In this document: positions 7,238 through 17,941 of the stretch, one piece after another
Position numbering within the stretch: position 1 is the first letter of the stretch
Layout of the letters: each line of letters starts with the position of its first letter
Source: Irpex lacteus
Taxonomy: Eukaryota; Basidiomycota; Agaricomycetes; Polyporales; Irpicaceae
Reading direction: 5' to 3'
Assembly: GCA_001986395.2 (NCBI GenBank)
Contig: MQVO02000133.1
Span: forward strand, 1 to 24,719
Length of the DNA: 24,719 nt
Notes under the pieces: model-generated
Told to the model about the DNA's origin: nothing
Databases searched by the model: none
Seen by the model: only the letters and a program-made list of their open reading frames with translations
Position numbers and translations under genes: made by a program

Positions 7238-8727
7238 GGGCTGAAAGATTTTTTATTGACAATAATTGAGCATATAGTCTATTTAATAAATTAGTAATGT
7301 TAAACTTAATACTTTACAGTACTTACATTTACATCCTATCAAGAAATGTTCTATTTCTTAAAAAATTAAAATATACTAAAGATATTTTAATGATAGTATC
7401 TAGGGGATAGTTTCGTGCATTTATTCCTTCAGCACTTATCTAATATGTTTGTGGCTACCCAACTATGCATTTTTAATTTTTTATGCAATTATTTCAACAA
7501 TTGGTACACTATAGAAACACAGCCTATTGATCCTTTCGTACTAGAAGGTCTCTCCCTTTTTACTATTTATCCCTCCAGAAGATAGGGACCATACTGACTC
7601 ACGTCGTATTAAACCCAACTCGCGTAACCTTTTAATCGGCGAACAGCCGAACCCTTCCGAGCTTTTGCCCCGGAGGATAGGTTGAGTCGACATCGAGGTG
7701 CCAAACAGCTGGGACAATGTGTACTCTCACCAGCTATCAGCCTGTTATCCCTAGCGTAACTTTTATCGATTGATCCCCGTCTATTCCATAATATAGCGAG
7801 GGGTCACTATGCCCTACTTACGTATCTGTCCGACTTCTAAGTCTATCAGTTAAGCATGCTCTAGCCATTACGCCATTACAACCTTTATCACTGGTTGATT
7901 GATCTCCTTTCAAAAATCTAGCTATACCTTAAAAATTTTTAATATAAATAATAAATAATCATCAATTTTAATAACAAATTGATTTTATATGTCTGTATAT
8001 AAGCGTCTTATATTTTTTTTAATTAAAACTATGGATGCATTTTGATACTCTTTCAAAAGCGACCGCCCCAGTCAAACTGCCCATTAGTCAACTATCTCTC
8101 TATCTATTAAATAAGAGGTAAATTTAATCTGAAACCAAAGTCTTAAGGTATCTCACCTTTCGTCTATCGACATCCCTAATCACTTCATACTAAGGTTTGA
8201 TTAACATGATGACTAACTACAGTAAAGCTGCATAGGGTCTTCCCGTCCACCTGGAGGTAACCCGCATCTGCACGGGTAATTCAATTTCACTGAGCAAGTT
8301 GTAGAGACAGTGAGACCATCGTTAAACTATTGATACCGGACCACATTTAATGGCCAATTTATTTTGCTACCTTAGGATCCTCATAGTTAAGACCGCTATT
8401 AACCATTGATTTGATTAGTAATAGTTATCCTATCACCTCTCTTATTTATTTGGCATTGGGCAAGTTTCATCCAGAATACTATGATATTAATCATTGCTCT
8501 GAATTGTGTTTTTAGTAAACAGTCGGGGCCTCCGATTTTGTGCCACCTATATCCTTTTTAAGAATTAAAAAAAAAGGGTAATAGGTTCCTCTTATCGTCT
8601 AACTTTAGAGGAGAACTTGCCGAGTTCCTTAACAACTTTTAGCTCTACGCCTTGGTATACTCTACCTACGAACCTGTGTCGGTTTAGGGTACGGTAGATT
8701 AAAATTAAAAATAAAATAATAATTGTT

Positions 8728-8761
8728 CCCCTTGCCCAAAGCCAGTGGCTTAAGGCAGGGG
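8728..8761. repeat. GC-rich hairpin inside an rnl variable region
   Basis: CCCCTTGCC and GGCAGGGG enclose AAGCCAGTGGCTT, itself a stem. It stands out as a compact GC hairpin in an otherwise AT-rich expansion segment and may be an inserted GC cluster. Confidence 0.55.
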
Positions 8762-9639
8762 CAGTAAAGATTACTATTTAATTTAAAAAAAACTTTATTT
8801 TCCCGGTTCAAAAAGAACTTTAGGTTTTAAACTCATCAGTCAAAACATTGGTTTTGAACCTTAGAGGCCGCATTAACATAAGGAGGTTTAACCTTTCCTT
8901 ATAACCCTTTCGTATTCGGCGAGAAGTATTATAACTTCTTTTTACGTTACTCATGTCAGCATTATCTCTTCAGTATCCTATAAATAATGAAACACTATTT
9001 AATTTCAGGTTTCCTGAATGTTCTACTACCTAGATTTAGAATAGAATTATTTGACTATTCTAAAGCAACACGATATCGGTTGATTATTTAAGACCCGTTA
9101 AATTTTCGGTGCGACATTCTGAAGACTGATACGTTGTTACAAACGGTCATTAAAAGATAGCGACTACCAGGCTCACTTTACAGTTGCGTTCAATTTTGCT
9201 ACTACCTTAATTTCACTTAATAATCATTTGGGACCTTGATTCGTGTTCTCGGCTGTTTCCGTCTTGACTACCCACCTTAGCATGAGTAGTCTGAATATCT
9301 ATCATCAATTTATGTAATTCCGAGATTCTCTTCCATTGGTAAGATTTTTACGTCCCCGCAACTTAAACATTGATTATAATTAAAAATTATAATTTATTTG
9401 GAATTGAGTGCTGTACCTTCATAAATTTTGTATAGATGTCATACCTACATATGTTTCGTAGAAAACCAGCTATCACTAGGTCAGATTGGCATTTCACCGC
9501 TTCCCTAAACTCATCGGAGAATTATGCAACATTCACCCGTTCGATCCATTCATCATTTAAGATTAAAATCTGGTCTAGGGAAGATCACCTAGCTTCGGGT
9601 CTAATAGAAGTAACTTATCCAACACTAATTTAGTTAATA

Positions 9640-9690
9640 CCCCAAAAACACTAGTAATTATAAATAATTCTAACTAGTTTTTTTGGGGGG
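9640..9690. mobile_element. Palindromic element inserted in rnl
   Basis: CCCCAAAAACACTAG and CTAGTTTTTTTGGGGGG flank TAATTATAAATAATT. It lies between conserved LSU segments and would be transcribed as a hairpin within the rRNA unless removed. Confidence 0.8.
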
Positions 9691-10420
9691 TTTTACTAAT
9701 TAAATTTTATGTCCAGTCGCTTTCGCTAGGGCTTTTAACCTTGCTACTCCCATTAACTTGCTGACCCATTATGCAAAAGGTACGCCGTCATTTTAAAAAA
9801 CTTCGACTGCTTATAGAGTTACTAATTCAAGACTATTTCACAATGTCTATAACATTACTTTTTCAACTTTTCCTTCACAGTACTTTTCACTATCGCTAAA
9901 TTTATAATACTTAGCCTTAGAGGATGGTTCCCCTATATTCCGACAAGTTAACTCTCATCGTACTTTATATTTTTATTAGAATATTAATTTAATATTCGAT
10001 AATTTTTTTAATTACACAGGACTTTCACCTTCTTTGGTTACTTTATTCATACTTATTTATTTAATATTTCTTCCCTTTTTTTTTTATTATTAAATAAATA
10101 AAAAGGTACATAAGATAAATACTATAAAATATTTTTATTATTACTTTAATTGTAAAAAATTATCTTTTAGGCTAATCCGATTTCACTCACCATTACTCTC
10201 GGAGTCTCGGTTGATTTCCTTTCCTTTCCTTACTGAAATGGTTTACTTCAGGAAGTTTAAATATAAAGGTTTCCCTTAGGATCGCCACTTTATTTATTCC
10301 GTCCAGCCCCTCTCCCCCCTAAAGATGATAGAGGATAGAGGATATTGGACAGTGGCTTTTGGTTTTATACCTCCTTTTTTATAAATTTGCTAGTTATCCT
10401 TAAATAACTCCTTTAAAATA

Positions 10421-10645
10421 CTATTTGATGTTAACTATATTGTCATCGATTCTTTTATTATTAAAAAAAGTTTTTTGTTTTATTAATTTATTTTTATTTG
10501 GGTTATCTATTAAAATTCGGCTTAAATTTAACAGCTCCCCGACGAAGTGTGGGACTTCAAAGAGTACCAGGAGCCGAGAGGCAGATTGTTTATTGATTCT
10601 GTATGTACACAAATTTCTTCCAGATTTGGTATCCATAGTAACCAC
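10421..10645 (-). CDS. Unrecognised short ORF upstream of rnl
   Basis: 74 codons with an ATG at 10645, reading MVTMDTKSGRNLCTYRI and, farther on, SRLLVLFEVPHFVGELLNLS. I do not recognise the family. The central part (10530-10585) is more GC-rich than the flanks, which suggests inserted or formerly coding DNA, and the C-terminal 25 residues are Lys/Asn-rich and likely spacer. It ends next to the start of the large repeat. It may be a chance frame; an overlapping plus-strand frame is no more convincing. Confidence 0.2.
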   Translation of the reverse strand: MVTMDTKSGRNLCTYRINKQSASRLLVLFEVPHFVGELLNLSRILIDNPNKNKLIKQKTFFNNKRIDDNIVNIK

Positions 10646-10705
10646 TCCCCCCTAAATTAAAAAAGTATTGATTGAAGGGGGGAAAGCTTTATAGTTGTGA
10701 AGGTC

Positions 10706-10993
10706 TATGCTAATTATATTACCCTAACTATCTCTACAGTAGTATTAATTCTATCACTACAGATATGGTATTCCTTCTATATTTCTTTAAGTTAATATAA
10801 AGCAGTAGAGGATTATGTTACCTTATTGTCATCTACATATGGAGCCATTAATCTATACATAGTTATACTTACTACCTTTATAACGCCTATCTATGTACTA
10901 GCTAGTTGGAATAATGTATATCATAATGTACCTGCATTTATAATTGCTATATTTGTAGTGCTAGATATTCTTCTTTTTGATATTTTATTTTAA
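10706..10993 (+). pseudogene. nad4: nad4 N-terminal fragment (copy A)
   Basis: ND4 is a membrane subunit of complex I. The frame reads YANYITLTISTVVLILSLQIW, then, after a stop at 10793-10795, YGAINLYIVILTTFITPIYV, ASWNNVY and AIFVVLDILLFDILF. This corresponds to the ND4 block before 'LTTFLiPicILaSWnn...VlDLLlFYiFFE'. It stops at 10991, exactly where the convergent LAGLIDADG relic ends. The usual Glu-rich continuation is missing. The in-frame TAA and the truncation make it a pseudogene unless edited. Confidence 0.7.
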
Positions 10994-11306
10994 GTACCTC
11001 CCCTATTCTTTTTATTAATAATTACCTTCATTTGTTCGATCCACCGCATGTAGCTGTGAAGCTTCAGTCCTGTCAGAGGGTGAAGCCCGGAGAATAGAAG
11101 AAAGTAACCACTGTTGTCAGATCCCGTAGTGAAGTCATAACCAAAGTATTATAACCATCTGATGTGTGAATCTTTACACGAGTGTTAAATAGTAGCCGCA
11201 GTGCTTCAAACAGTACTAGATGTGGACGTTGCTTCAGACTAAAACAGAAATCACCGTTGGACTTAATATGGAAGGATCCTTCAGCAATAGTAAATCCTAC
11301 TACCAT
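10990..11306 (-). pseudogene. LAGLIDADG homing endonuclease, second domain (copy A), frameshifted
   Basis: The first frame (11306-11073) opens MVVGFTIAEGSFHIKSNGDF, the second LAGLIDADG helix with its acidic residue and the following strand, then FSLKQRPHLVLFEAL. After a one-base frameshift near 11085, another frame continues GLHPLTGLKLHSYMRWIEQM, the usual C-terminal block of cox1 or rnl intron endonucleases, to a stop at 10990-10992. The first LAGLIDADG domain is missing; the upstream edge is a palindromic element at 11307. So this is half an intron gene, separated from its intron. Confidence 0.75.
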
Positions 11307-11412
11307 CCAAAAAAACTAGTTAGAATTATTTTAGGGTACAGACTGTGTAATTTATTTAATTTTATTTTAAGTAGAGGGTCTATTTAACAATATAATTCTA
11401 ACTAATACCCTT
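11307..11412. mobile_element. Palindromic element split by an insert (copy A)
   Basis: The left arm CCAAAAAAACTAGTTAGAATTAT and the right arm ATAATTCTAACTAA.. are complementary but are separated by about 60 bp containing GACTGTGTAATTTATTTAAT. The same inserted string recurs at 12171-12206. This looks like a palindrome interrupted by a second sequence. Confidence 0.55.
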
Positions 11413-11621
11413 TGTGGAATATGGATAGACTAAGTAAATAGCTATCTTATTATTTATTCTAATTCTCTTTAACCTAAAGGATAATAAATACTCTATTTAT
11501 TTAACTGAGTGTCCTCCCTCCAATTAACTTGGGTTCCAAAGAGTTAAGATTAGTACTAGAGGGATTCCCCCTTGTGTCCTCCCTCCAATTAACTTACAAA
11601 TAATAACTAAAGAATCAGAGT

Positions 11622-11669
11622 CCCAAAAACACTAGGAATTAGAATTCATTCTAATTAGTTTTTTGGGGG
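11622..11669. mobile_element. Palindromic element (copy A)
   Basis: CCCAAAAACACTAG and TTAGTTTTTTGGGGG flank GAATTAGAATTCATTC. It holds the only base I see differing between the two large repeat copies. Confidence 0.75.
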
Positions 11670-11964
11670 ATTGTTAGAATAAGAATAAATTTAATTAAAC
11701 AATTAAAATAAATTAATGTTTGTTCTCTCAAAGATGAGTAAAGTTAAAGAATTTAAAGGGAGCTAGCGATTAATAATAAATAATCTTAGAATAATATTTT
11801 TATAATTATTTAACTCTTTTCCCTACTCTATTTATTTAACTCTTCAAAAGAATAATAGTTTATTGTAATCACTCTCCACTCCACTTTAGTGGCTAGTGGC
11901 TTAATAAATTATTTAATTATTTTGGTAGGGGTTATTAAAATTTAATTAAATTTTAATTAGGGCA

Positions 11965-12201
11965 CCTATAATAACATTAAGACAAACTGATCTGATAGTT
12001 ATAGTAGCTTAGAGTTCTTTATCTCATATGGCTGTATGTATATTAAGTATATTCTCTTATAGTATCACAGGTTTAACTGGTAGTTTAGTATTATCAGTAG
12101 CTCATGGTTTTGTATCATCAGGTCTACTTATTAAAGTAGGAGAAAGGGGAATAAGATTAAAAAGAAAGAAAGACTGTGTAATTTATTTAATTTTATTTTA
12201 A
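11965..12201 (+). pseudogene. nad4: nad4 central fragment (copy A)
   Basis: Reads PIITLRQTDLIVIVA, TAG (12010-12012), then SSLSHMAVCILSIFSYSITG and LVLSVAHGFVSSGLLIKVG. This matches the ND4 core TLRQxDLKkiIAYSSvSHM...HGFvSSgLF. The stop replaces the Tyr of the conserved AYSS. After GLLIKVG similarity ends and the frame runs through junction sequence to TAA at 12199. The nad4 DNA between this and the N-terminal piece is missing, its place taken by endonuclease and palindrome DNA. Confidence 0.75.
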
Positions 12202-12650
12202 GTAGAGGGTCCCCCTATTAAATTTTATTTATTATCATAGCAATATATTTCTTATCTTATTACATCTTTATTAATTTAATTCATTTTATTTATTTTACAC
12301 TTATAAATAGTAAACAATAATATTCCGTTTATATTAGTTATAAATCAAATTAAAAATAGCAATCAATCCTATACACTAACCATTTTATGGAATTGTAGTA
12401 TACCTAGCTATTTTAAAACAAATTATTATAATTTAATATAAACAAAAATTTAATATATAAAAATGGAAAATATATTAAAAAAAGGGAGGGTGTGATTTTT
12501 AATTAAATCAGCTACAGTACATCAATCTTTAAAATTAAAAAATTTTTACCCAAGGGACACTCTTATTTTACCAAAGAAAATAGTGATAAAAAGAAGAGTG
12601 ACTTTATTATTTTTCTTCAATTAACTATATTTTTATTCTTTAACATTACT

Positions 12651-12696
12651 CCCCAAAAAACTAGTTAGAATTATTTCTAATTCCTAGTTTTTTGGG
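12651..12696. mobile_element. Palindromic element (short form)
   Basis: CCCCAAAAAACTAG and CCTAGTTTTTTGGG enclose TTAGAATTATTTCTAATT. The stem is almost uninterrupted and this is a good reference copy for the family. Confidence 0.85.
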
Positions 12697-13105
12697 TCAT
12701 TATTATTTATTATAATAGTTAAAATAACTTTATTATCTTTATTTTTCTTTATATTCTCTTTAATCTTTAGCTTTACTCAAAAGGGGCTAGTCGTAGTTCA
12801 AATGATCTAGTTTTAGTTAGTTAAATAAAGAAGATAGTAAAGTTACCTCTTCGATCTTTAGTTTCACTCATTAGACTGATTGCTAAAGTTCAAATTATTA
12901 ATAGTTTGGGAATATAAACAAAAATTAAATATATAAAATGGAAGACTAACCGTCCACCTATTTTTTTTATTATCTAATTTATTTTGTTCCCTCCCTCCCT
13001 AATTCTTTTATTTAAATATAATATAAAATTTTACTATAATTCCTTACAAAAATAATGTAGACTTAGTTGCTCACTTAATCTTATTTACTTTATTTACTTA
13101 ACCTT

Positions 13106-13145
13106 CCCCAAAAAACTAATTATTTCTAATTCCTAGTTTTTTGGG
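13106..13145. mobile_element. Palindromic element (short form)
   Basis: CCCCAAAAAACTAATTATT and CCTAGTTTTTTGGG; slightly shortened relative to the copy at 12651. Confidence 0.8.
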
Positions 13146-13278
13146 ATTAGCTAATTCAACTAAACTATTTTTTAATAAACTAACTAATGGTACTATAATT
13201 AAGAAATGTGCAAAGTATAGAACTGTATTTATTTGTTAAAATTCTATAAATGAAAACTCTATAAATAAAATTTTTACG

Positions 13279-13494
13279 TTGCTCCACCTCCTAGATAAAG
13301 GACAAATTGGAGGTACTGTTTACGGACGTTATGTTTCTTTAGTTTATACTTTATTCATGGAAAAACAAAATAATATTGTAACAGCCAATAAGAGATTATA
13401 TCCTTTTACAGAAGTGAATCCGTTTATGAGTTGGAGTGAGAAATTGTCAATGGTTTTATACGGTGATTCACCTGAAGCTAAGATCTTAAGGTAA
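13279..13494 (+). CDS. Orphan ORF, unrecognised
   Basis: 71 codons from a TTG (no ATG) to TAA at 13492-13494. Segments include GGTVYGRYVSLVYTLFMEKQ and ending KLSMVLYGDSPEAKILR. Composition is mixed and soluble-looking, and the protein-like pattern is stronger than expected for AT-rich spacer, so it may be the C-terminal part of a larger former gene. No motif was recognised. It lies just upstream of DNA with no gene. Confidence 0.35.
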   Translation: MLHLLDKGQIGGTVYGRYVSLVYTLFMEKQNNIVTANKRLYPFTEVNPFMSWSEKLSMVLYGDSPEAKILR

Positions 13495-14024
13495 AATATA
13501 ATTTACCATTTATATATACCTATAGTTAATTCTCTAATAATAATTTAATATAAAGATTAATAAATGCTAGTTAAAGTTTAATAGAGTTATATTTGGAATA
13601 GTAATAAATGAGTTATTAAATAAATTAGTATATCAGTGCAAAGTAAATAAAAAGTGAAAGAGAGAGTATAATTCTTTAGTCTTGCACAGAAAAAGAAAAA
13701 GAGTAAAGTAAAAAAAAAATCCTAGCAATAAGCTTATATAAAAATAACTATCTGTTTTTTAGTTGGAAATGGATTAGAGTTGTCATAAAGTTATAGGGCA
13801 TATGTAACTAAGTAGTGCAGTGGTAAGAGGAAAGTGTGTATAGATTAAATATAATAAAAAATTAAAGTAGTGATATAAATTAAAATTATTTATTTTAACA
13901 GATTAAAATTTTACTATATTTATTTTCTTTAGTAAAGATTATTTACAAGGATAGGAGGATAAATCAAGAGAGTCAGTAATTAATTATCTAAGTTATACAG
14001 TTTACTTCTATGAACCTATACCCT
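13495..14024. other. AT-rich spacer
   Basis: No gene is supported. A D-arm-like AGTGCAGTGGTAAGAGG near 13815 has no matching anticodon or T arm. Confidence 0.4.
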
Positions 14025-14084
14025 CCCCAAAAAACATCCCCAAAAACTAGGTATTATAAATAATTCTAACTAGTTTTTTTGGGG
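14025..14084. mobile_element. Palindromic element with duplicated left end
   Basis: A first left end CCCCAAAAAACATC is followed at once by a second, CCCCAAAAACTAG, and then the loop and CTAGTTTTTTTGGGG. It lies about 50 bp from the truncated end of a cox1 intron endonuclease. Confidence 0.75.
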
Positions 14085-14135
14085 ATTATTTCTACTCTTA
14101 AGGTAAAATATAATTAGAGCTGCAACCCTAGAATA

Positions 14136-14548
<413 letters not shown>

Positions 14549-14565
14549 TTATAGTTGTGAAGGTC

Positions 14566-14853
14566 TATGCTAATTATATTACCCTAACTATCTCTACAGT
14601 AGTATTAATTCTATCACTACAGATATGGTATTCCTTCTATATTTCTTTAAGTTAATATAAAGCAGTAGAGGATTATGTTACCTTATTGTCATCTACATAT
14701 GGAGCCATTAATCTATACATAGTTATACTTACTACCTTTATAACGCCTATCTATGTACTAGCTAGTTGGAATAATGTATATCATAATGTACCTGCATTTA
14801 TAATTGCTATATTTGTAGTGCTAGATATTCTTCTTTTTGATATTTTATTTTAA
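14566..14853 (+). pseudogene. nad4: nad4 N-terminal fragment (copy B)
   Basis: Same sequence as 10706-10993, including the in-frame TAA (14653-14655), so the damage predates the duplication or has been homogenised. Confidence 0.7.
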
Positions 14854-15166
14854 GTACCTCCCCTATTCTTTTTATTAATAATTACCTTCATTTGTTCGAT
14901 CCACCGCATGTAGCTGTGAAGCTTCAGTCCTGTCAGAGGGTGAAGCCCGGAGAATAGAAGAAAGTAACCACTGTTGTCAGATCCCGTAGTGAAGTCATAA
15001 CCAAAGTATTATAACCATCTGATGTGTGAATCTTTACACGAGTGTTAAATAGTAGCCGCAGTGCTTCAAACAGTACTAGATGTGGACGTTGCTTCAGACT
15101 AAAACAGAAATCACCGTTGGACTTAATATGGAAGGATCCTTCAGCAATAGTAAATCCTACTACCAT
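14850..15166 (-). pseudogene. LAGLIDADG second-domain relic (copy B)
   Basis: Identical to 10990-11306, with the same frameshift between the FTIAEGSF domain and the GLHPLTGLKL block. It has no first domain. Confidence 0.75.
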
Positions 15167-15272
15167 CCAAAAAAACTAGTTAGAATTATTTTAGGGTACA
15201 GACTGTGTAATTTATTTAATTTTATTTTAAGTAGAGGGTCTATTTAACAATATAATTCTAACTAATACCCTT
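15167..15272. mobile_element. Split palindromic element (copy B)
   Basis: Same as 11307-11412: two complementary arms separated by an insert that contains GACTGTGTAATTTATTTAAT. Confidence 0.55.
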
Positions 15273-15481
15273 TGTGGAATATGGATAGACTAAGTAAATA
15301 GCTATCTTATTATTTATTCTAATTCTCTTTAACCTAAAGGATAATAAATACTCTATTTATTTAACTGAGTGTCCTCCCTCCAATTAACTTGGGTTCCAAA
15401 GAGTTAAGATTAGTACTAGAGGGATTCCCCCTTGTGTCCTCCCTCCAATTAACTTACAAATAATAACTAAAGAATCAGAGT

Positions 15482-15529
15482 CCCAAAAACACTAGGAATT
15501 AGAATTCATTCTAATTAGTTTTTGGGGGG
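15482..15529. mobile_element. Palindromic element (copy B)
   Basis: Same as 11622-11669, but with one T-to-G change in the right-hand T/G run. Confidence 0.75.
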
Positions 15530-15824
15530 ATTGTTAGAATAAGAATAAATTTAATTAAACAATTAAAATAAATTAATGTTTGTTCTCTCAAAGATGAGTA
15601 AAGTTAAAGAATTTAAAGGGAGCTAGCGATTAATAATAAATAATCTTAGAATAATATTTTTATAATTATTTAACTCTTTTCCCTACTCTATTTATTTAAC
15701 TCTTCAAAAGAATAATAGTTTATTGTAATCACTCTCCACTCCACTTTAGTGGCTAGTGGCTTAATAAATTATTTAATTATTTTGGTAGGGGTTATTAAAA
15801 TTTAATTAAATTTTAATTAGGGCA

Positions 15825-16061
15825 CCTATAATAACATTAAGACAAACTGATCTGATAGTTATAGTAGCTTAGAGTTCTTTATCTCATATGGCTGTATGTA
15901 TATTAAGTATATTCTCTTATAGTATCACAGGTTTAACTGGTAGTTTAGTATTATCAGTAGCTCATGGTTTTGTATCATCAGGTCTACTTATTAAAGTAGG
16001 AGAAAGGGGAATAAGATTAAAAAGAAAGAAAGACTGTGTAATTTATTTAATTTTATTTTAA
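15825..16061 (+). pseudogene. nad4: nad4 central fragment (copy B)
   Basis: Same as 11965-12201, including the TAG in place of the Tyr of AYSS. Confidence 0.75.
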
Positions 16062-16091
16062 GTAGATTAAAAAAGTATTGATTGTCTTTAT

Positions 16092-16370
16092 TTGCATCAA
16101 CAAAATCTCAGTCTCAGTAAAGTATTTCTAGTGCATGTGTTAGAAGTGTTGTTGGTAGTACTCAGCAGTGAACTGGTATGTATAGAAAAGTATAATAAAG
16201 ATTTAGAAAGTGGAGTAATAAGTAATGAATGTAAATTTTTAGAGTACCGTAGTGAAAACAATCTATATCTCTCTAATGAGGAATTAATATTATTGGGTTT
16301 AGAATTAGTTATTCTTCTATCAAATAACAGTAATTTAATAGAAGTTAAGGTAATAAAAAGGATAAATTAA
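16092..16370 (+). CDS. Orphan ORF, unrecognised
   Basis: 92 codons from a TTG to TAA. The N-terminal third is hydrophobic (VFLVHVLEVLLVVLSSEL) and the rest acidic (ECKFLEYRSENNLYLSNEEL, then a Leu-rich ELILLGLELVILL). Codon use is TTA-rich. No family is recognised. It starts within the junction sequence at the edge of repeat copy B, so its 5' end is probably cut. The right end abuts a half palindromic element (16387-16404). The following DNA (16442-16705) has another protein-like but interrupted frame, RVIENEKQDFTVIHRHNNIS, which may be part of the same lost gene. Confidence 0.35.
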   Translation: MHQQNLSLSKVFLVHVLEVLLVVLSSELVCIEKYNKDLESGVISNECKFLEYRSENNLYLSNEELILLGLELVILLSNNSNLIEVKVIKRIN

Positions 16371-16962
16371 AAAGTACTTCCAACAAAGAGCCTAGTTTTT
16401 TTGGATAGATTTATAAACCATTCTATACTTTTATCTGTTATCTAGAAATTATACAAAGAGTTATTGAAAATGAAAAACAAGATTTTACTGTTATACATAG
16501 ACATAATAATATATCTGATGCATACGTAGAAAGAATTATAAATACATTCCAACATCTTACATGAAAATGGGCGTTGTGTTCTAGTATTATATAATATATC
16601 TATAAACTCGAAGAATATAAAAATATAGCTAAAATAATACATAATACTATTCTTGATAGAGAATACCCTGCCGATTATATAGATAAAAGTACAAATATAT
16701 TATATTCGGATTGATGCAAATGGTACTCGTCTTGACACTCCCCCCTAAATTAAAAAAGTATTGATTGTCTTTATTTGCTTTTATCGGAGATTCCTCATTC
16801 TAGTAAACTTTATTACTATACAAATATATCGTATTATTCCCTTCATATCTTAAGGTTCCAATCCCCTTTAGCTTTACAAGTATTTGATGAGACTATATTT
16901 AAGATTAGAAGACTGATTATCCTCCAACCACGACCTCTTAGATTCTAAGTGGATTGTCTTAA
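16371..16962. other. Spacer with half element, orphan frame and possible intron 3' end
   Basis: Contains a right half of a palindromic element (16387-16404), an interrupted protein-like frame (16442-16705) and a second copy of the junction ACTCCCCCCTAAATTAAAAA (about 16737), also present at 10643. The last 80 bp before nad5 (CTCCAACCACGACCTCTTAG and on) are less AT-rich and could be the 3' part of a group I intron, but this was not proven. Confidence 0.35.
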
Positions 16963-17898
16963 TACTCAGATAATCTTCTAGGAGGTCTGGTTAACTTCCT
17001 ACCATTTACCTACACAGCTATCCTTATCGGATCTCTATCTCTAATGGCTCTACCATTTATGACAGGGTTCTACAGTAAGGATCTAATCCTTGAAGTAGCT
17101 CTAGGACAATACGAAGTATCTGGTACAATGGCATACTGGCTGGGAACAATTTCAGCTGTATTCACAGCCTTCTATTCATTCCGACTAGTATCACTAACAT
17201 TCTTTACAACACCTAATGCCCCTAAGGGTTACTATCTACATGCTCACGAAGCACCTATGATCATTGTAATTCCTCTGGTAATTCTATCAATCATGTCAAT
17301 TGTATTTGGTTACATTGCAAAGGACATGTATGTGGGAGTAGGTACAGATTTCCTATCAACTGCTCTATACCAACACCCTAACCACATTACACTGATTGAA
17401 GCTGAATTCGGACTACCTCTACTAATGAAGCTACTACCTGCTATTGGTAGCCTATTCGGTGCTGGTCTAGCACTATATCTATACCATGTGGTACCTGCAT
17501 TCACAATTGGTCTAACAAACGGACCTATTGGATATGCTGTATACTCATTCCTTAACGCAAAGTGGTACTGGGACGCACTATTCAACGGTTTCATTATCAG
17601 TGCTTCACTACGAGTTGGACTTGTTATCTCTAAGGTTCTTGACCGAGGAGTTATCGAACTAGCTGGACCATACGGTCTAAGTACAGTTCTAACAGGAACA
17701 GGTCGATCTGTAGCTGCTTACGACACAGGTGTTATTACATCATACGCTCTATACATCATGCTAGGGCTTGTATCACTAATCGGATCATTTAAGAACAGTA
17801 CTCGAACACTTATTGAAACAGGACAATGTACTACTGCTAATAAGAAGGGTGCTCTAACAGTACAAGTATGGATTAGTCAACGAACTACTGCAATTTAA
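16963..17898 (+). pseudogene. nad5: nad5 3' part, CTA/CGA-rich copy, no 5' end
   Basis: ND5 of complex I. The frame opens after TAA (16960-16962); similarity begins at LGGLVNFLPFTYTAILIGSL (about 16978) and continues through MALPFMTGFYSKDLILE, AYWLGTISAVFTAFYSFRL, AHEAPMIIVIPL and KWYWDALFNGFIIS to LDRGVIELAGPYGLS. About 307 codons remain, roughly the C-terminal half; ND5 is usually 600-700 residues. The reading frame is clean with no stop, so this half looks recently functional or maintained. The last 25 residues (TTANKKGALTVQVWISQRTT) are unusual. Leu is CTA/CTT and Arg CGA throughout, TTA nearly absent, unlike cox2. No N-terminal half is in the window; it may be trans-spliced, foreign, or a relic. 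Confidence 0.85.
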
Positions 17899-17941
17899 TC
17901 ATCAATACTCCCCATCAATTAAGTTTAAGTTTTAATTAAAA

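Larger units (their letters stand above)
6037..7389. other. Spacer between trnM and the rnl 3' end, rich in palindromes
   Basis: No coding region is supported. It holds palindromic elements at 6163-6220, 6546-6594 and 6900-7014, a poly-T/poly-A hairpin (6662-6687), one copy of a 50-bp dispersed repeat (6782-6831), and a 7-bp stem-loop at 7215-7237 near the 3' end of rnl. Confidence 0.5.
7390..10360 (-). rRNA. rnl: Mitochondrial large-subunit ribosomal RNA
   Basis: The reverse complement carries the universal 23S landmarks in order. Domain I appears near 10170-10260 (GAGACTCCGAGAGTAATGGTGAG). The TAGCTGGTTTTCTACGAAA segment is near 9450, and GGGCGGTCGCTTTTGAAAG near 8050-8090. The peptidyl-transferase stretch GAGTTGGGTTTAATACGACG is near 7605, and the sarcin-ricin loop CTAGTACGAAAGGATC near 7530. 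The length, about 2.97 kb, is normal for a fungal mitochondrial LSU with no intron. Both ends are approximate, because the 5' terminus (about 10330-10400) and 3' terminus lie in AT-rich DNA. A palindromic element (9640-9690) and a GC hairpin (8728-8761) sit in variable regions. Open frames inside it are chance. Confidence 0.95.
10656..12206. repeat. 1,551-bp direct repeat, copy A
   Basis: Compared line by line with 14516-16066 (constant offset 3860), I see a single difference, T at 11664 versus G at 15524, in the run of a palindromic element. Each copy holds two nad4 pieces on the plus strand, a LAGLIDADG relic on the minus strand and two palindromic elements. The left edge begins ATTAAAAAAGTATTGATTG and the right edge ends ATTTTATTTTAAGTAGA; both edge sequences recur elsewhere. 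Near identity implies recent duplication or ongoing gene conversion. Confidence 0.9.
12207..13278. other. AT-rich spacer with two palindromic elements
   Basis: No coding region is supported. Palindromic elements lie at 12651-12696 and 13106-13145. Two similar stretches, AACAAAAATTTAATATATAA near 12440 and AACAAAAATTAAATATATAA near 12917, form an imperfect direct repeat. Confidence 0.45.

Noticed and set aside
9436..9633. 65-codon plus-strand ORF
   Set aside because: Lies inside conserved rnl sequence (TAGCTGGTTTTCTACGAAA region on the other strand) and is a chance frame.
13800..13850. D-arm-like AGTGCAGTGGTAAGAGG
   Set aside because: No matching anticodon or T arm follows.
16442..16642. 66-codon minus-strand ORF
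   Set aside because: AT-rich Phe/Ile/Tyr-type frame; the plus strand of the same bases is more protein-like, although also interrupted.
17310..17594. 94-codon minus-strand ORF
   Set aside because: Shadow of the well-supported nad5 frame on the plus strand.
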